From NCBI GenBank assembly GCA_001179505.1, contig CDMY01000223.1:1-64000 (forward strand): 64,000 bases of DNA. The letters are read 5' to 3'. This stretch comes from Vitrella brassicaformis. Taxonomy: Eukaryota > Sar > Vitrellaceae. Positions within the stretch are counted from its first letter, which is position 1, and each line of letters starts with the position of its first letter. Under the pieces are notes generated by a model. The model searched no databases. It was not told the DNA's origin and saw only the letters and a list, made by a program, of their open reading frames with translations. Below are positions 23,822 through 35,541 of the stretch, in pieces. The translations under genes were made by a program, and so were the position numbers.

Positions 23822-24769
23822 TGATTGGGCCTACAATCCTCCAGCCTTGCCTCCAGCTCTGCCGATCTGCGAGCTTATAACCATTCGAAGGAAGATGTGG
23901 GGATCGCAACCTTTGGCATCGTTGCGTGTGGCCCAAGGGTGATGCGTTCATCGTCCGTCAGTGATGTGTGTGTAGAGTCCCAATCGCAACCACACAGCGG
24001 ACAATCGATCGATCGATCAATCCACACGCCGCCGGACATGTCCAAACAACACCCCAACACAAACAGAGCGTCACGCTCAAGGGAAGGCAGTCAGTCCACA
24101 CACACACACACACACACACACACAGCCGTTACGATCGATCACAGCCAGGCAGCCAGGCAGGCAGGCAGGCATGAGGTGGAGTGATGCACGCACATGCAGG
24201 CGAAAAGGTGCGAGAGAGTGCGAGGGTGTGTGAGTGTGCAGGCAGGAAAGGAGAGAGAGAGAGAGAGATACGATCGATGTGGATGGATGGCGAGCAGCAA
24301 TTACTTCCCCTCCTGTGTGTTGGTGTGTGTGTGTGCCCTTGCCCATTCACGCATGCAATGTGTACACCCCACCACCGCCACACACCACAGCACACCACAC
24401 CCAGCCGCCCAATCGCCCGGAGACGGAAGCCCGACAAGATGCCTCACGTCACGCGGGCGAGTGAAGCGCTTTAAAACCCCCTGGACATACCACCCCCGAA
24501 AAAGTCACAACCAGATCAGGCCACGCAGACGGAACTCATGTTTGCCAAAGAGGCATGCACCAGCCCGCTCTGCCTGGCCGCCTGACTGTGTGGCAGCTTG
24601 CGACAACACAAAATAGAAGAGAACGAACGCCTTGACTTAGGCCTGAAAACCAACACGCACGCACACAGACGGAGAGAGGACATCCATCCATCCATCCATA
24701 TGAGAGGGAGAGAGGCCGTGTGTGTGTGTGCTCACCGTGCTGGAAGGAACAATAGGGTTGTTGGATCGA
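23822..24769. other. intergenic region with GATC, CA and GA repeats
   Basis: Contains the promoter box TGCGAGCT at 23868-23875, GATCGATC repeats near 24006-24019, a (CA)n run at 24097-24124, GCAG repeats near 24146-24170, a GA run near 24250-24268 and CATC repeats near 24681-24698. No gene is seen. Confidence 0.5.
23868..23875 (+). promoter_or_regulatory. TGCGAGCT promoter box
   Basis: Exact octamer 47 bp upstream of the minus-strand ATG at 23821. In gene sense it reads TTATAAGCTCGCA. Confidence 0.5.
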
Positions 24770-27110
24770 TCATCGGCCGCGAGGCCCGCCCCGGGCCCCC
24801 CGCATTCCTCCTCTGTCCGCCCCTGCACCCCGGCCACGTCTGCCGGCATCGCCACGGCCAGCAGGCGGGCCGCCACCACGCCACCCACCACGCCCGCCGC
24901 CACGGTGGCCCGGCGAGTGGCTTGCCGGACTTCCCTCCCCTCCCCGGCCCCTCCCCGACGGCAAACCGCGCCCCTTCTCCCGATCGAAGTCGCGCCACGT
25001 CAGTCGACCGAATGGCGAGAGTACCGCCGCATACGGCGACGACGGCCCGGTCGGCTTGCCCTCAGCCCCCCGCTGATGATACGGGGTCTGGCCCTTGCTG
25101 CGGGCCTCGAGGCGCAGGAAGGCCTCGGCGGTGGTGATGGAGTCCATCTTGATGAATACGAAGGTGGGCGGCGAGAAGTGGGGGTTTGGGTTGGCCATGC
25201 GGCTGGCTGCGGGGCGCTCGATCTCCAACACCTTGCCGTTGGGGATGTGGTACTTGATGGCTTCGTTGAGTCGCTTCAGAAGTTTGTCGCAGTCCTTCTC
25301 GCTCAGCGTGTCGATGTCGTCGGGCGTGTCCGAGCAGAAGAGCCACTGGGAGGGCTCAATGGACCCCTGCAGCACCATAGGGGCCGCTCCGATGCCGGCA
25401 CCGTTGCGGAACACCTGCTGCGGCCGCTCGCGACCGTGGCCGTGGCCGTGGGGATGGCCCCCCGCCCCTCCCCCTCCCCCCTGATGGCCGGATCCAGCAC
25501 CATTCTGAAGGACAAACAGGCAGAGAAAGGTCATGAGATAGATAGATGGTGGGGCTTGTGGGGGTCGGTCTGTGCGTGTTGTGTGTCACCTGGGCTGGCT
25601 GTGCCTGGTGCTGGGGGCGTGGGTGTCGGGCCCGCGCCATCGAAACGCCTGGAAAGACAACAAGAACCGACAGACAGCCACGGTGGTCACGCGGGCAAGT
25701 GGATGTGAGTCCCCCGCCCCCCTCTGTCGCGCAATTGTGTGTCGCCTTACTTTCTTGGAGAGTTGGACCGGTGTTGTTGAGTGTGACCAGCGGGGCCGTG
25801 GCGACAACGGCACCCCCTGCACCTGACGACACATATAGTCACGCACATGTCATGCACGGCCATGGATGCGTCCTTGCTCTTTCCCTCTCTCCCTGCCCGC
25901 CTGCCTGCCTGCTTGCCTGCCTGGCTGGCTGGCTGGCTGGCCGTGCCTCCCACCTTCCCGCTTACGTGGCTGAACGACGACGGGCGGGCGGCCCACAACA
26001 ACACCGACCTGGTTGGCTCCAGCAGCCTCGTCAGCCCCGTTAGTCGCATCCTGGCCCTCGCCTCCATCGCCATCCGCCGCCCCGTTCTCCTCCCCCTCAA
26101 ACTCCCCGTCCTCGTCTGTCTCATCCTCATCCTCGTCATGCACCTCTTCGTCATTGTTGTCGGCGGGCGCCTCGGGGACCTCAGGCACCGGGGCAGCAGG
26201 GGTGGCCATGTCAGCCACCTGCTGCACAGGATCGCCCGCCGGCTGCTGGTGCGGGTCAGCAACTACTTGGCCATCGTGGCCTCCCTCCTGAGGGGCGGGC
26301 TGCTGTGGCTGCTGTGGCTGCTGTTGTGCCTGCTGCTGCTCGGGCTGCTGCTGTGGCTGCTGTGGCTGCTGCTGCTGCTCGGGCGATGGCGCGTTGTTGC
26401 CGCCACTCCCCCCGCTGCCGCCACTGCCGTTGCTGCCGTCTGAGGAGAGGGGCTCGAGAGGCGAGGACATGTTGCTGCTCCCGTTGGTGTTCTGCTGGCC
26501 GACCGACGTGGAGCGGATGCTGGTAGGGCCCAGGGGGAAACGAGGGCCGAATGCATGGCCGCCATAGTTGGGTGGGGCAAGGCCGCCCGCGGGCAAGGCC
26601 GGGTGCATGCCCCTATCGCGGAACTCCCCAGTGTCCTTGCTGACGAGAATGACGCAGCCCCCGTCCTCGACCGTGGGGACAAATGCCAACACAAACACGC
26701 GCTTGGCGGCCCAGAGGTGCCCGCTCAGCTGCAGGTGCATGCCCTCGACGCTCAGGCACCATCTGCCGGCCTCCCGGAAGACCGCCAACTGGAGGCCGTA
26801 CATGCGGGAGTGCTTGAAGCGCGTCTCGTAGGCCTCGTAGACGCGGCGGATGTCAGCTATGCCGCGGGCCTCGTGCACCTCGCCACCGACGTCGGTCAAA
26901 CGCATCTCAGAACCTGTTGGCAACAGACAGACAACACACAGACAACACAACACGGAATGGTGGGCCGATGCATCCCGCAGAGGCAGTCTCGCAGCTGTGC
27001 CGCTCACCAGGGTGGTAGAAGATCTCTGCGCAGGTCTCTGGCGCCTCGGACATGGTCTCCAGGAAGTGAGTAATCCAGGAGGCGATCAGGTTTTCGTACG
27101 TCAAGGCCAT
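24770..27110 (-). CDS. G3BP-like protein: NTF2-like domain, acidic/poly-Gln linker, RRM-like and RGG tail
   Basis: Start at 27110 (MALTYENLIASWITHFLETM). The first two exons form an NTF2-like fold (ETCAEIFYHPG, then RRVYEAYETRF, FVLAFVPTVEDGG), as in G3BP/Rasputin stress-granule scaffolds. The linker holds Ser/Gly runs, a Gln/Pro-rich tract (about 26285-26390) and a long acidic block (NNDEEVHDEDEDETDEDGEF). The exon below 25510 holds a divergent RRM-like unit (KVLEIERP...TFVFIKMDSITTAEAFL), then an RGG/GR-rich C-terminus ending at 24770. Domain order matches G3BP: NTF2, acidic, RRM, RGG. It is likely a cytoplasmic RNA-binding protein. The RRM lacks clear RNP aromatic pairs, so its RNA contact is uncertain. 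Two short exons near 25640-25820 are tentative. Confidence 0.75.
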
Positions 27111-27512
27111 GGCGCCCTCAACAACGCGATAGAGGTCTCAGACCTCTCCCTGCTGCTCCCGGGCAGAGGGGCGGGAAGACGACAAGGAATCCCTCTATTC
27201 TGTGGCTGTGCACACACAGGGCAGGCCAACAGACAGGAATGCGCACAGGAACTTGCTCCCGAGGGCGTGAAAGGTGACGTGGCGTGGCATCATACCCGAA
27301 CCAAAAATGAAAGAGAAAGACGACAGCCTAACTGTCCTCAGGACGGCCAACGTGATGATGAGCCAAAGGAAGGGCGCAGGGGAGCCATCAGACCGTCGTT
27401 TCAGCTCGCAAAGGGGCGAGCTTTTTTTTCGAGGGCGTTCGTTCGAAAGGGCCGGGAAGGGGACAATGCTTGAGGAGTGCTTGCGGCTAGTGGGAGCGAG
27501 CAGCGTCCAGGA
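27111..27512. promoter_or_regulatory. bidirectional promoter between G3BP-like gene and spastin
   Basis: Divergent 402-bp region with AGCTCGCA at 27403-27410 and GCGAGCTT at 27416-27423, about 90-110 bp upstream of the spastin ATG. A T8 run follows the second box. Confidence 0.55.
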
Positions 27513-30507
27513 ATGGTGCCATCTCAGCTCCTGAGTCATCTCTTCAGCATCTGCAGGATGCGCAAGTCCGCAATCCACACCGGCAAGTCGGGCGCCGACC
27601 CAGCGCACCGCATCATCGAGTCAACAGTCGACAAGCGCACCGGATCTCCCACACAGGCACACTCCTTCTTCGGCTCCTTCATCGACGCCCTCAGCGGCCA
27701 GCGGCACAACAGGGCGGTCGAGCACGAGCAGCAGGAGTCGTTGCTGGAGGAGTTTGTCAACATCGGCGAGAGGGCCAAGGCGGCCGACCACCGGGGGGAC
27801 GTTGCACAGGCCAGGCTGCTGTACCAGCAGGCTCTCGAGAAGGCGCGGCAGCTGCCCGCCTGCTACCCGCGGAAGGAGTCGGTGGACGAGGTGGTGCAGC
27901 GCTTTCGCCAGCGGCTGCGGGAGCTCACCACATCAAGTAGGACGGAGGGAGAATGAATGGGCGTTTGATGTCCTGACGCTGTGCTGTTTGGCCTGCCTGT
28001 GTCTGTGTCTGTGTAGGTCCTTCGTCTGCCCCTCCATATGCGACATCTCAGTCAGCAGGTGTGGCCCAGCGACGCAGGTCGGTCGCTGCGGGCGGGGCGG
28101 GGCGGGGAGCCGCCACACGACCCCCTGCTGCTGCCGGGGCGGGGGCAGCGGCACAACAGGTGAGTCCTCTCACAGGAACGGACCGATCAGCTTGCAATCT
28201 GTATGTGTGTGTGTGCGCGCGCGCGTGTGTGTGTGGTACGTCAGGTTGACGAGATGGAGCGTAAGATAGAGGAGAACATCATGGAGAGCACGGGCCATGT
28301 CGCATGGGACGATATCGGTGAGAAGACAAGACGACAGACAGTACACACGCGCGCACACACACGCGCCGACACACACACGGTGTACTTGGTGTGCCTTGTC
28401 TTGTGTTGTGGGTGTGCTGTGTGTGTCAGTTGGTTTGGATTTGGCAAAGAGTGTGTTGATGGAGACGATTGTGCTGCCGACACTCAACCCATCCGTATTC
28501 ACTGGACTCAGGACACCACCAAAGGGTCAGTGCAGCGCCACGAACGACAGATGCATGGATGGAGGCATTGACCGACCGACCGACCGACCGACCAGCCGGC
28601 CGGCCAGCTGAGCACCTCTGTGTGCCCTGTGTGTGTGTATGTCTCAGGTGTGCTATTGTTTGGCCCTCCGGGTAATGGTAAGACGTTCATCGCCAGGGCG
28701 GTCGCGTCGCAGTGCAGGGTAAGATCATATTCGTCCCACACACACTGGCATGGACGACAGACAGACACCATTTGTGCCGTCTGTCTGTCTGTGTGTGTGT
28801 GTGTGTGTGGCACACAGGCGACGTTTTTCACGGTCTCAGCCTCCTCCCTCACCTCCAGATGGGTGAGAAGGAGAGAGAGGCACACACCGCACTGCAGCGA
28901 TGGTGAGACGTCGCACTGGTCTGTCTGTTTGGTTGTGTCTGTCTGATGTGTGTGTGGATCAGTTTGGTGAGGGCGAGAAGCTTGTCCGTGCTCTGTTTGC
29001 TGTCGCCAGGAAGCGACAGCCATCGGTACAAGGCAGGCACACTCACACATGACTGGCAAGGCGGGGCGGGCAATCCAATCCCCTGAGTGTCCTGTCCTTG
29101 GTGTGTGTTGTCAGGTGGTGTTTATCGACGAGGTGGACTCCCTGCTGTCAGCCAGATCGCAGAGTGAGTGTGGTTACCACACACACAGACACAGATACAC
29201 ACACACACAGACACAGACACACACAACACCACCCCGTGTGATGTCCGATATTGTCTGCAGACGAGCATGACGCGATGCGGAGGCTCAAGACAGAATTCCT
29301 GGTGTGTAGGCTGGCACTGATTGACTGACATGCAAACGCATCCAAATAAGGGAACTGTCTGTCTGACTGTCTGTCTTTTCCTCGGTGGTGTGTGCATCAG
29401 ATAGCTTTTGACGGCGTGACGTCGTCCAAGCAGGACCGAATCCTCGTCCTGGGTCAGGGAGGGAGTGTGTCAACATCGGCAGCAAGCAACCAACACACTG
29501 CCATCTCACTCTGGTGGCGCTTGTGTGTCCTTCCTTAATTCAGGCGCCACCAACCGCCCCATGGACCTGGACGAGGCAGCACTCAGGCGATTTGTAAGCC
29601 ACACATACACACACAGCCGAGAGACACGACACACAAACAAGCCAGACAGACGGACAGACGGGAGACTGTGTGTGGGTCTTTGCTTGTTCTCATCAGCCGA
29701 AGCGGATCTTCATTCCTCTGCCGGAGCCTGGTGAGACACACGCGTCACATCGATCCCTGGGTGGCGCGACATCCATGTGTGGTGTTCCTGTCCGTTGGTG
29801 TGCGTCAGCGACCCGGAAGGCGCTGATTATGAAGCTGCTGGGCAAGAACAAACACGACCTCAAGGGACGGGCGCTCGACAGACTCGTGGCCGACACTGAC
29901 GGTAGGCATGCAAACAACGCAACGCAGCCACACACGCACGCGTGTTAACAACACGTCGGCTTCGGTTTCTGTGTTGGTTCCTTCAGGTTACTCTGCGAGC
30001 GACCTGACGGCCCTGTGCTCGGAGGCATCACTCGGCCCCATAAGGTTCGGCGGCCGGCTTTGCTTTGCATGTCGCTGCATTAAGTCTATCTATCTGCCGC
30101 TATCTGCTGTCTGTCTGTCTGTGTCAGGGAGTACTCGAGCGACCCGGCAGCACTCGCACGGATCAGGCCAGAGCAGGTGAGCTGAGCGAGCTGGATAAAG
30201 GATAACGACAGACAACACGAGATGCCACTCACTGTATCAGCCATCCACTCCACTTACTGCCGCTCTCTGTGTGTCGCTGATGGACGTCTTGCCTGCAGCT
30301 GCGCGCCATAAAGTACTACGACTTCGAGTCCGCCCTGCAGATGATCAGGCCGTCCGTCTCCAAGGTCAGTCGAGTCTCACATACCTGTGAACCGAGCCCA
30401 CATATCTACCTCTGGCCCCTGCTGACTGCGTTTCTTTGTGTCTTCAGGATGCCCTCGACCAGCTTGTTCGGTGGAACGAGCACTTTGGCGCATACAGTCC
30501 CGGATGA
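27513..30507 (+). CDS. SPAST: spastin-type AAA ATPase (microtubule severing)
   Basis: About 17 exons encode roughly 490 aa. The N-terminal part holds an MIT-like helical hairpin ([20 protein letters not shown]), which in spastin binds ESCRT-III partners. A Ser/Ala/Gly linker follows, then the meiotic-clade AAA module. Walker A is GPPGNGKTF, the pore loop is [17 protein letters not shown], Walker B is [14 protein letters not shown], and the Arg/sensor region is [33 protein letters not shown] and [11 protein letters not shown] match spastin better than katanin. The C-terminal [20 protein letters not shown] is the meiotic-clade helix that caps the hexamer. Residues needed for ATPase activity are all present. 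ATG 27513 was chosen; 27558 (MRKSAIH) is an alternative. Several introns hold complementary repeat pairs (see findings). Confidence 0.93.
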
Positions 30508-31056
30508 CGATGACATGCGCACCGCGTCCATGGTGCCTGCCTATGTCGGTGCTGTGTCTGGGAGCGGGTCGATCTGGTGGAGGGCACATGAATGCAGGGG
30601 AATGTGTGTTTCTGCATGCCTTGGCTGTCGGTCGGCCGATTGCTGCTGCCGGGCCACCCCCGGGTGGGCTGCCGTGTGGGGATGGGCGGTTGGCTGGTTT
30701 GTCGGTTGGCGGCGTATTTGTGTAAGAGTGCCTGCCTTGTACAAACTGGACAGACAGACAGACAGACAGACAGAGGGTGGGGGCGTGGCGTTGGTTCATA
30801 AGTGAGTGAAGATGGTTTGGGAGACAGACAGACAGATGTCATGGCATTAGGACAGCAGACAGGAATGTCACTCCATAAATTATCAGATGCACTCACTCAC
30901 CGCACGCATCTCGGTTCCACAAAAGGAGTCCGACTCATGACTGGATGGATGGACAAACACTCCAGCGATTGATAAGACACCCACACCCACACCAACAAAC
31001 ACACACACACACACACGCTAGTCTACAGCGGCCCTCACAACACCATCATTATGATC
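30508..31056. other. convergent intergenic region
   Basis: Lies between the spastin and CAP stop codons. A GACA run lies at about 30751-30773 and a CA run near 31001-31016. No gene is seen. Confidence 0.5.
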
Positions 31057-34000
31057 TCAGCTGGAATATAAATCTGACACTCGCGTCTCCACCCTGTCGC
31101 CCTGCAAACCACCGCACCCCACCCAATGAACCGATCAACCGAATCAATCAATCAATCTCCCGCATTCTCTCTCTCTTCCTCTCTGTCTGTCTCACCACAA
31201 TGCGTGACACAAACTGCTCGGGCACTGGCAGCTCCACCTACACACACACGCACACACACACACGGCCAACCAACCCACCTCAATCAAGCACAAGTAAGTG
31301 CATGCCCATCCTGTGGGGGTGTGGGTTCTCTCATCTGTTCACTGACCAGGTCTAGGTCGTCATGTCCCTCTTTGGGGAAGGACACGGTCATTTCGCTGCT
31401 CTTGGAACTCACAATCTCCACAGCCTTGGACGCACGGGACATGTACAGCTGGCCACACCAAACAAACCCATGATGGACGGACGTCAGCCATGCAGACAGA
31501 CACGTGACTCGCGAGCCAAGATTGGATTGGATTGGAGGGAGGCTTACATGGACGCCGGTGCATTTGTCGATGGCAACCGAGGGAACCCTGGCAGGCAGAC
31601 AGACAAAGAGAAAGACAGACAGACAGACAGAGAGGCAAGGAGGCCGTGTGTGCGCAGTGTGCGTGGAGATGTGAGTGAGTGTGTCTGTCTGTGTCGGTGG
31701 TACCTACCTGCCCATGACTTGTATGTTGACATTTTCTGAGTTGACCACCTCCGCCACGGAGATGGCATCCTGACACACACACACACACACAGCTCACAGT
31801 TCCGTCCGATACGCATTAACACCCGCACGCCACGCCAGGCGCCCATGCCCACCTGTATGACGACGCTAGTGCGTTTGCACCGATCTGCAAACGCACGGAC
31901 AACACGATTCCCGTACGCCATCAGAACAGCCAGCCCTCCTGCCAGGTGTCTGTCTGCCTGTCTTGCCTACCGATTGAGATGCTCTTGACCTTGCCCTTGA
32001 CCTGCACACACACCACACACATATAAACACACGCACACGCAGAAGTGGTCTTCTCCACTGCCCATTGCCCATTGCCAGCCGGTCGGTCGTGTGTGTGCCC
32101 ACCTGTATGGTGCTCTTGTGACAGTTTGCGATGTAGACGGACTGCTTCATGGTCGCCTCATCCAACACAAACACGCCGGGGAAGTCAATGTAATTCTCCT
32201 GCACAGGGAACAAACAAAGAAACGCGGAGGATACTGCTACTAGCAGAAGAGACGGCGTGGTGGTGTGTGTCCTGCTGACCACGATCCAGTTCTCACGCTC
32301 GATCTCACACCGTGTAGGCTTGATAGGCCTGGCATCCGCCTTGCCGCCATTGGCCGCTGGTAGACAGATGGAACAGAACGCTCACACTTACTAGTTCGTC
32401 ACGCACCCCCAGTGCCATCCTCCTCCTCCTCCTCTCTGGCTGACCTGTCTGTCCGACATCCTTTGCCTCCTTGGCCGGCACCACAGCCTTCCTGTCAGTG
32501 CGGTTCTTGGTCTTCATGTCATCAGTCACGTGGCGCAAACCTGACACACATACAAACACCCGAACCAGCCTCTCTTTCTTTCTCTCGTCCCGCCTTCGCC
32601 CACCAGTGGTGCTGAAGGTCTTGAGCTCTCCCAGGACAGCTGTCAGACCACCACCACCACCACCACCTCCGGGAGCCTTGGGCTGCTCCACAGGCACTAT
32701 CTTGGGCGGCGTCTGCCTGGGTGGTGGGGGGCGGGGCGGGGCGGCCTTGCCGGGCCTCGCTGGGGGGGCAGTGGAGGGAGCCAGGGATGGTGCTGGTGTA
32801 GGTGGTGGGACGGCCACGCCCCCTGTCGGCTTGGCTTTGTCGAGGGGGTGGTTCTGGAAGTAGCGGACGGGGTCGCTGCCCTGGGGGTTCCACGTCAGAC
32901 CTGACGGATGGAAGGAGCAGAAACGATCTGGCGAAGTGGGTGGGGTTTGGTCGGGTCGGCTGGTGGGTTGATGTGGGTGTGGCTGGGCTAGATACCCATG
33001 TAGGTACCTACCTGTTTTGTAATATTCGCTGAGGAATGCCTTGAGTGCATTGAGGCCGCCCTTGACGCCCTTGACCCACGATGACTGGGCATCCTGCCTG
33101 AGCAGATGAGAACGAATAAATAGCAGTGACCGAAGGAATGCAATACGTCTGTTGTGGATGTGTGGTGGTTTACTTGAGCTTGAGCACTTTATTGCCGTGG
33201 AAGTCTGCAGTCTCGATGCACATCTGCACGTGATCGCCGGGGGCCTGCACGACAGTCATAACAGCACAAGCAAACAAAGACGATGACCATCCAGTGGCCC
33301 CCCGCCATCTGCATCTGTGCTGCTGTGCCGTTTGTTGGTGCGTACCGGTGTCCATATGCAGGTGAAGACGTTGAATGCCTCAGCGACAAACTTCTGGTGG
33401 GGGAAGTAGTCGCTGCGGTTGTCACACCGAGAGGCCAGATCCTTGCCCACACCTGACAATTATGCGTCAAATAAAGAGATTGTGTCTGGTCTGGATGTGG
33501 TGCCGTGCCCATTTTGTGTGTCCATCTCTTCTCTCACTGATGAAAGGCTGGAAGATGCCCTGAATTTCATCGTCTTTGGGCTTGCGGCAGACGAGGGCGC
33601 CCTCGAACACAGCACCAAGATACCCAAACCCTCGCACCAACGCGGCGGTCTGCCCACAAACACAACGCAACAAACCAGACCAAACACACCTCCCGCGCAA
33701 GTGTCCTCTGCTCCCCTCCTGTGGCTACTCACCCCCTCCTTGACGTCCTTGATGCCCGTGGCCTCTGCCAGCGCCCCCAGCAGCAATATGCTCTCCTCCA
33801 CCATCTGTCGGTATGCCGCCACCTTCCTGTCGGTGTAGCCCTGTCGGCCGGCCGTGGGGCCGGCCGGAGGGGAGAGGGCGGCGAGGGCGGGTGAGGGTGA
33901 GGGCGTGGCGGGGTCTGGGGAGGCCGAGAGTGCGGGTGAAGCTTCAGGGATGATGGCCTGGAAGGACAGCCCGTTGTCGTTGTCCTTGTCAGGTGGGCAC

Positions 34001-35266
34001 ATCTGGAAGTAGAGGAGGGGGTCCATGCCGGTCTTGTTCCAAGACACACCTGACACATACCGATGCCCATACACCCATGTACGGCGAGACGACCAACACA
34101 AGGGGATGCACGCCCAAAAAGTGTATGCGACCGCACCTGTCTTGAAGTGCGCAATGGCCCATTTCTTGAGATCCAGAAGCACGCCTTCCACGGCCTTCAC
34201 CCACGCCGTCTGTGTGGGGTCTCTGATGACACAGGCATCAGTGACACACACACGATGACAGGCCTCCCCTCGACGTGTGCTGTGCGGTCTCACTCACTTG
34301 AGCTTCAGGATCTTGATGCTGTGGAAGTTGGCCGCCTCGTAGAAGGTCTGGATGTGCTCAGAGGGATTCTATCGTACCGTGGCACCCAACACACCACACC
34401 ACACCACACCACACAGCAATCAATATGCACACGTGACTGAAGTAGATCTGCTCCTGACATACCGGTGACCACACGAAGGACAGTGCACTGAGGGCCTCGC
34501 CGACGACCTTCTGGTGCAGGTCCAGGGGGCCGTGTTCGAACGCCTTCACCTCACGGGCAGCTTCTGACACCCATCACACGCATGGCATGGCATGGTAGCC
34601 ACGCAGCCAAGGGAGATCGATCAGTGTCGTGTGCATACCGATGAATGGTGCGAAGATGATGCCCTTCTTGTCTTCGGGGTCGTGGCACGTCGCCACACCC
34701 ACCAGCAGGGCGCGCAGCATGGCGATATGCCGGCAGTAAATGTCACTCTGCACACCCACCACAACACCACCACAATGCAACACTCGTCTGCCTCACCCAC
34801 ACTGCACTCAACTCACCAGTTTGCTCAGTTGGTCGCCCACGGCGCTGGCCTTGCCCTCGATGTCGGGCAGCCACCGCCCCTTGAGCTCGTCAAACTCCTT
34901 GACGAAATCCGGCAGCTCACCCGTGGCCGACGGCCGGTGATGCACAGACGGCAAAGGCGAGGGCGCCATCGATGTCGTGAGGATCCCCGCACTCTGGCCG
35001 GGCGCACGTGACTCACTCACCGTCGCTGCTGCGTTTGACTCGGCCCGCAGGAGGGCCGGGCTGGGTGCGTCCCGAACCACAGACTGCCAGAAGGGACACA
35101 AACAGATCGGATGAATGGGTGAGGCCCGTCATTGTGCTGTGTTTGTGGTGTGTGCGTGTGTGCGTTTCCGTACGTCTCTGTATGCCTCGAGTGACCGGGC
35201 GATGCCTTCGAGCCGCCCGACGACATCCTGCAGGTCTTGCAACTGAGATGTCTTCTCCGGCTCCAT
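31057..35266 (-). CDS. CAP: cyclase-associated protein with two tandem N-terminal helical domains
   Basis: CAP/Srv2 recycles actin by binding cofilin-decorated filament ends and re-charging G-actin. The start at 35266 (MEPEKTSQLQDLQDVVGRLE) gives the oligomerisation-type coiled coil. Helical folded domain 1 spans exons between about 34748 and 33990 (IFAPFIG, LSFVWSP, ILKLK, WIAHFKT-like AIAHFKTG, MDPLLYFQ). Domain 2 follows between about 33840 and 32840 with the same motifs (IFQPFIS, FTCIWTP, VLKLK, EYYKTGLTW, DPVRYFQ). Then come a Pro-rich region (PPRPPPPRQTPP), a WH2-like GLRHVTDDMKTKNRTDRK, and the CARP beta-helix (ERENWIVENYID to SVVIQ and beyond). The last exons read LPVPEQFVSRIV then GDRVETRVSDLYSS, the classical CAP ending. 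The estimated length of about 700 aa exceeds the usual 470-560 because of the duplicated domain. Confidence 0.9.
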
Positions 35267-35541
35267 CGTGCGCACAAACAATCAGCTTGCTGGTCGCTGC
35301 TTCTCACAGGCGGTTGAGAGGCAGTTGACGGTCCGCTGCTGAAGCCTCAAGGGAGGAATCCGAAAGGTGCCGAAAAAAAGATGCCGTGACGAAGAGGCCG
35401 ATTTGACTACAGATCTGCGGCGGATCTGAGGCACTTAACACGGCCGCTGTTTCGGGGGGAAGCAAAGGCCGCTGCACCACACCGCATTTGCGAGCTTGGA
35501 TGAGGAACTGTTTGGTGAGTGTTGTCTGAGTGTGTGTGAGG
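35267..35541. promoter_or_regulatory. bidirectional promoter between CAP and kelch copy 2
   Basis: Exact TGCGAGCT at 35489-35496, 46 bp before the kelch copy 2 ATG. The AGATCTGCGGCGGATCTGA stretch near 35410-35428 is a short inverted repeat. Confidence 0.5.

Noticed and set aside
24722-25708. 328-codon plus-strand frame
   Set aside because: It is the antisense shadow of the RGG tail and RRM-like part of the G3BP-like gene; GC-rich repeats keep several frames open.
25847-26443. Leu-rich plus-strand frame resembling membrane spans
   Set aside because: It is the complement of the Gln/Pro tract and acidic linker of the minus-strand G3BP-like gene.
31597-31631. Regularly spaced short repeats that might suggest a CRISPR-like array
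   Set aside because: They are pure tetranucleotide microsatellites without unique spacers, in a eukaryotic intron.
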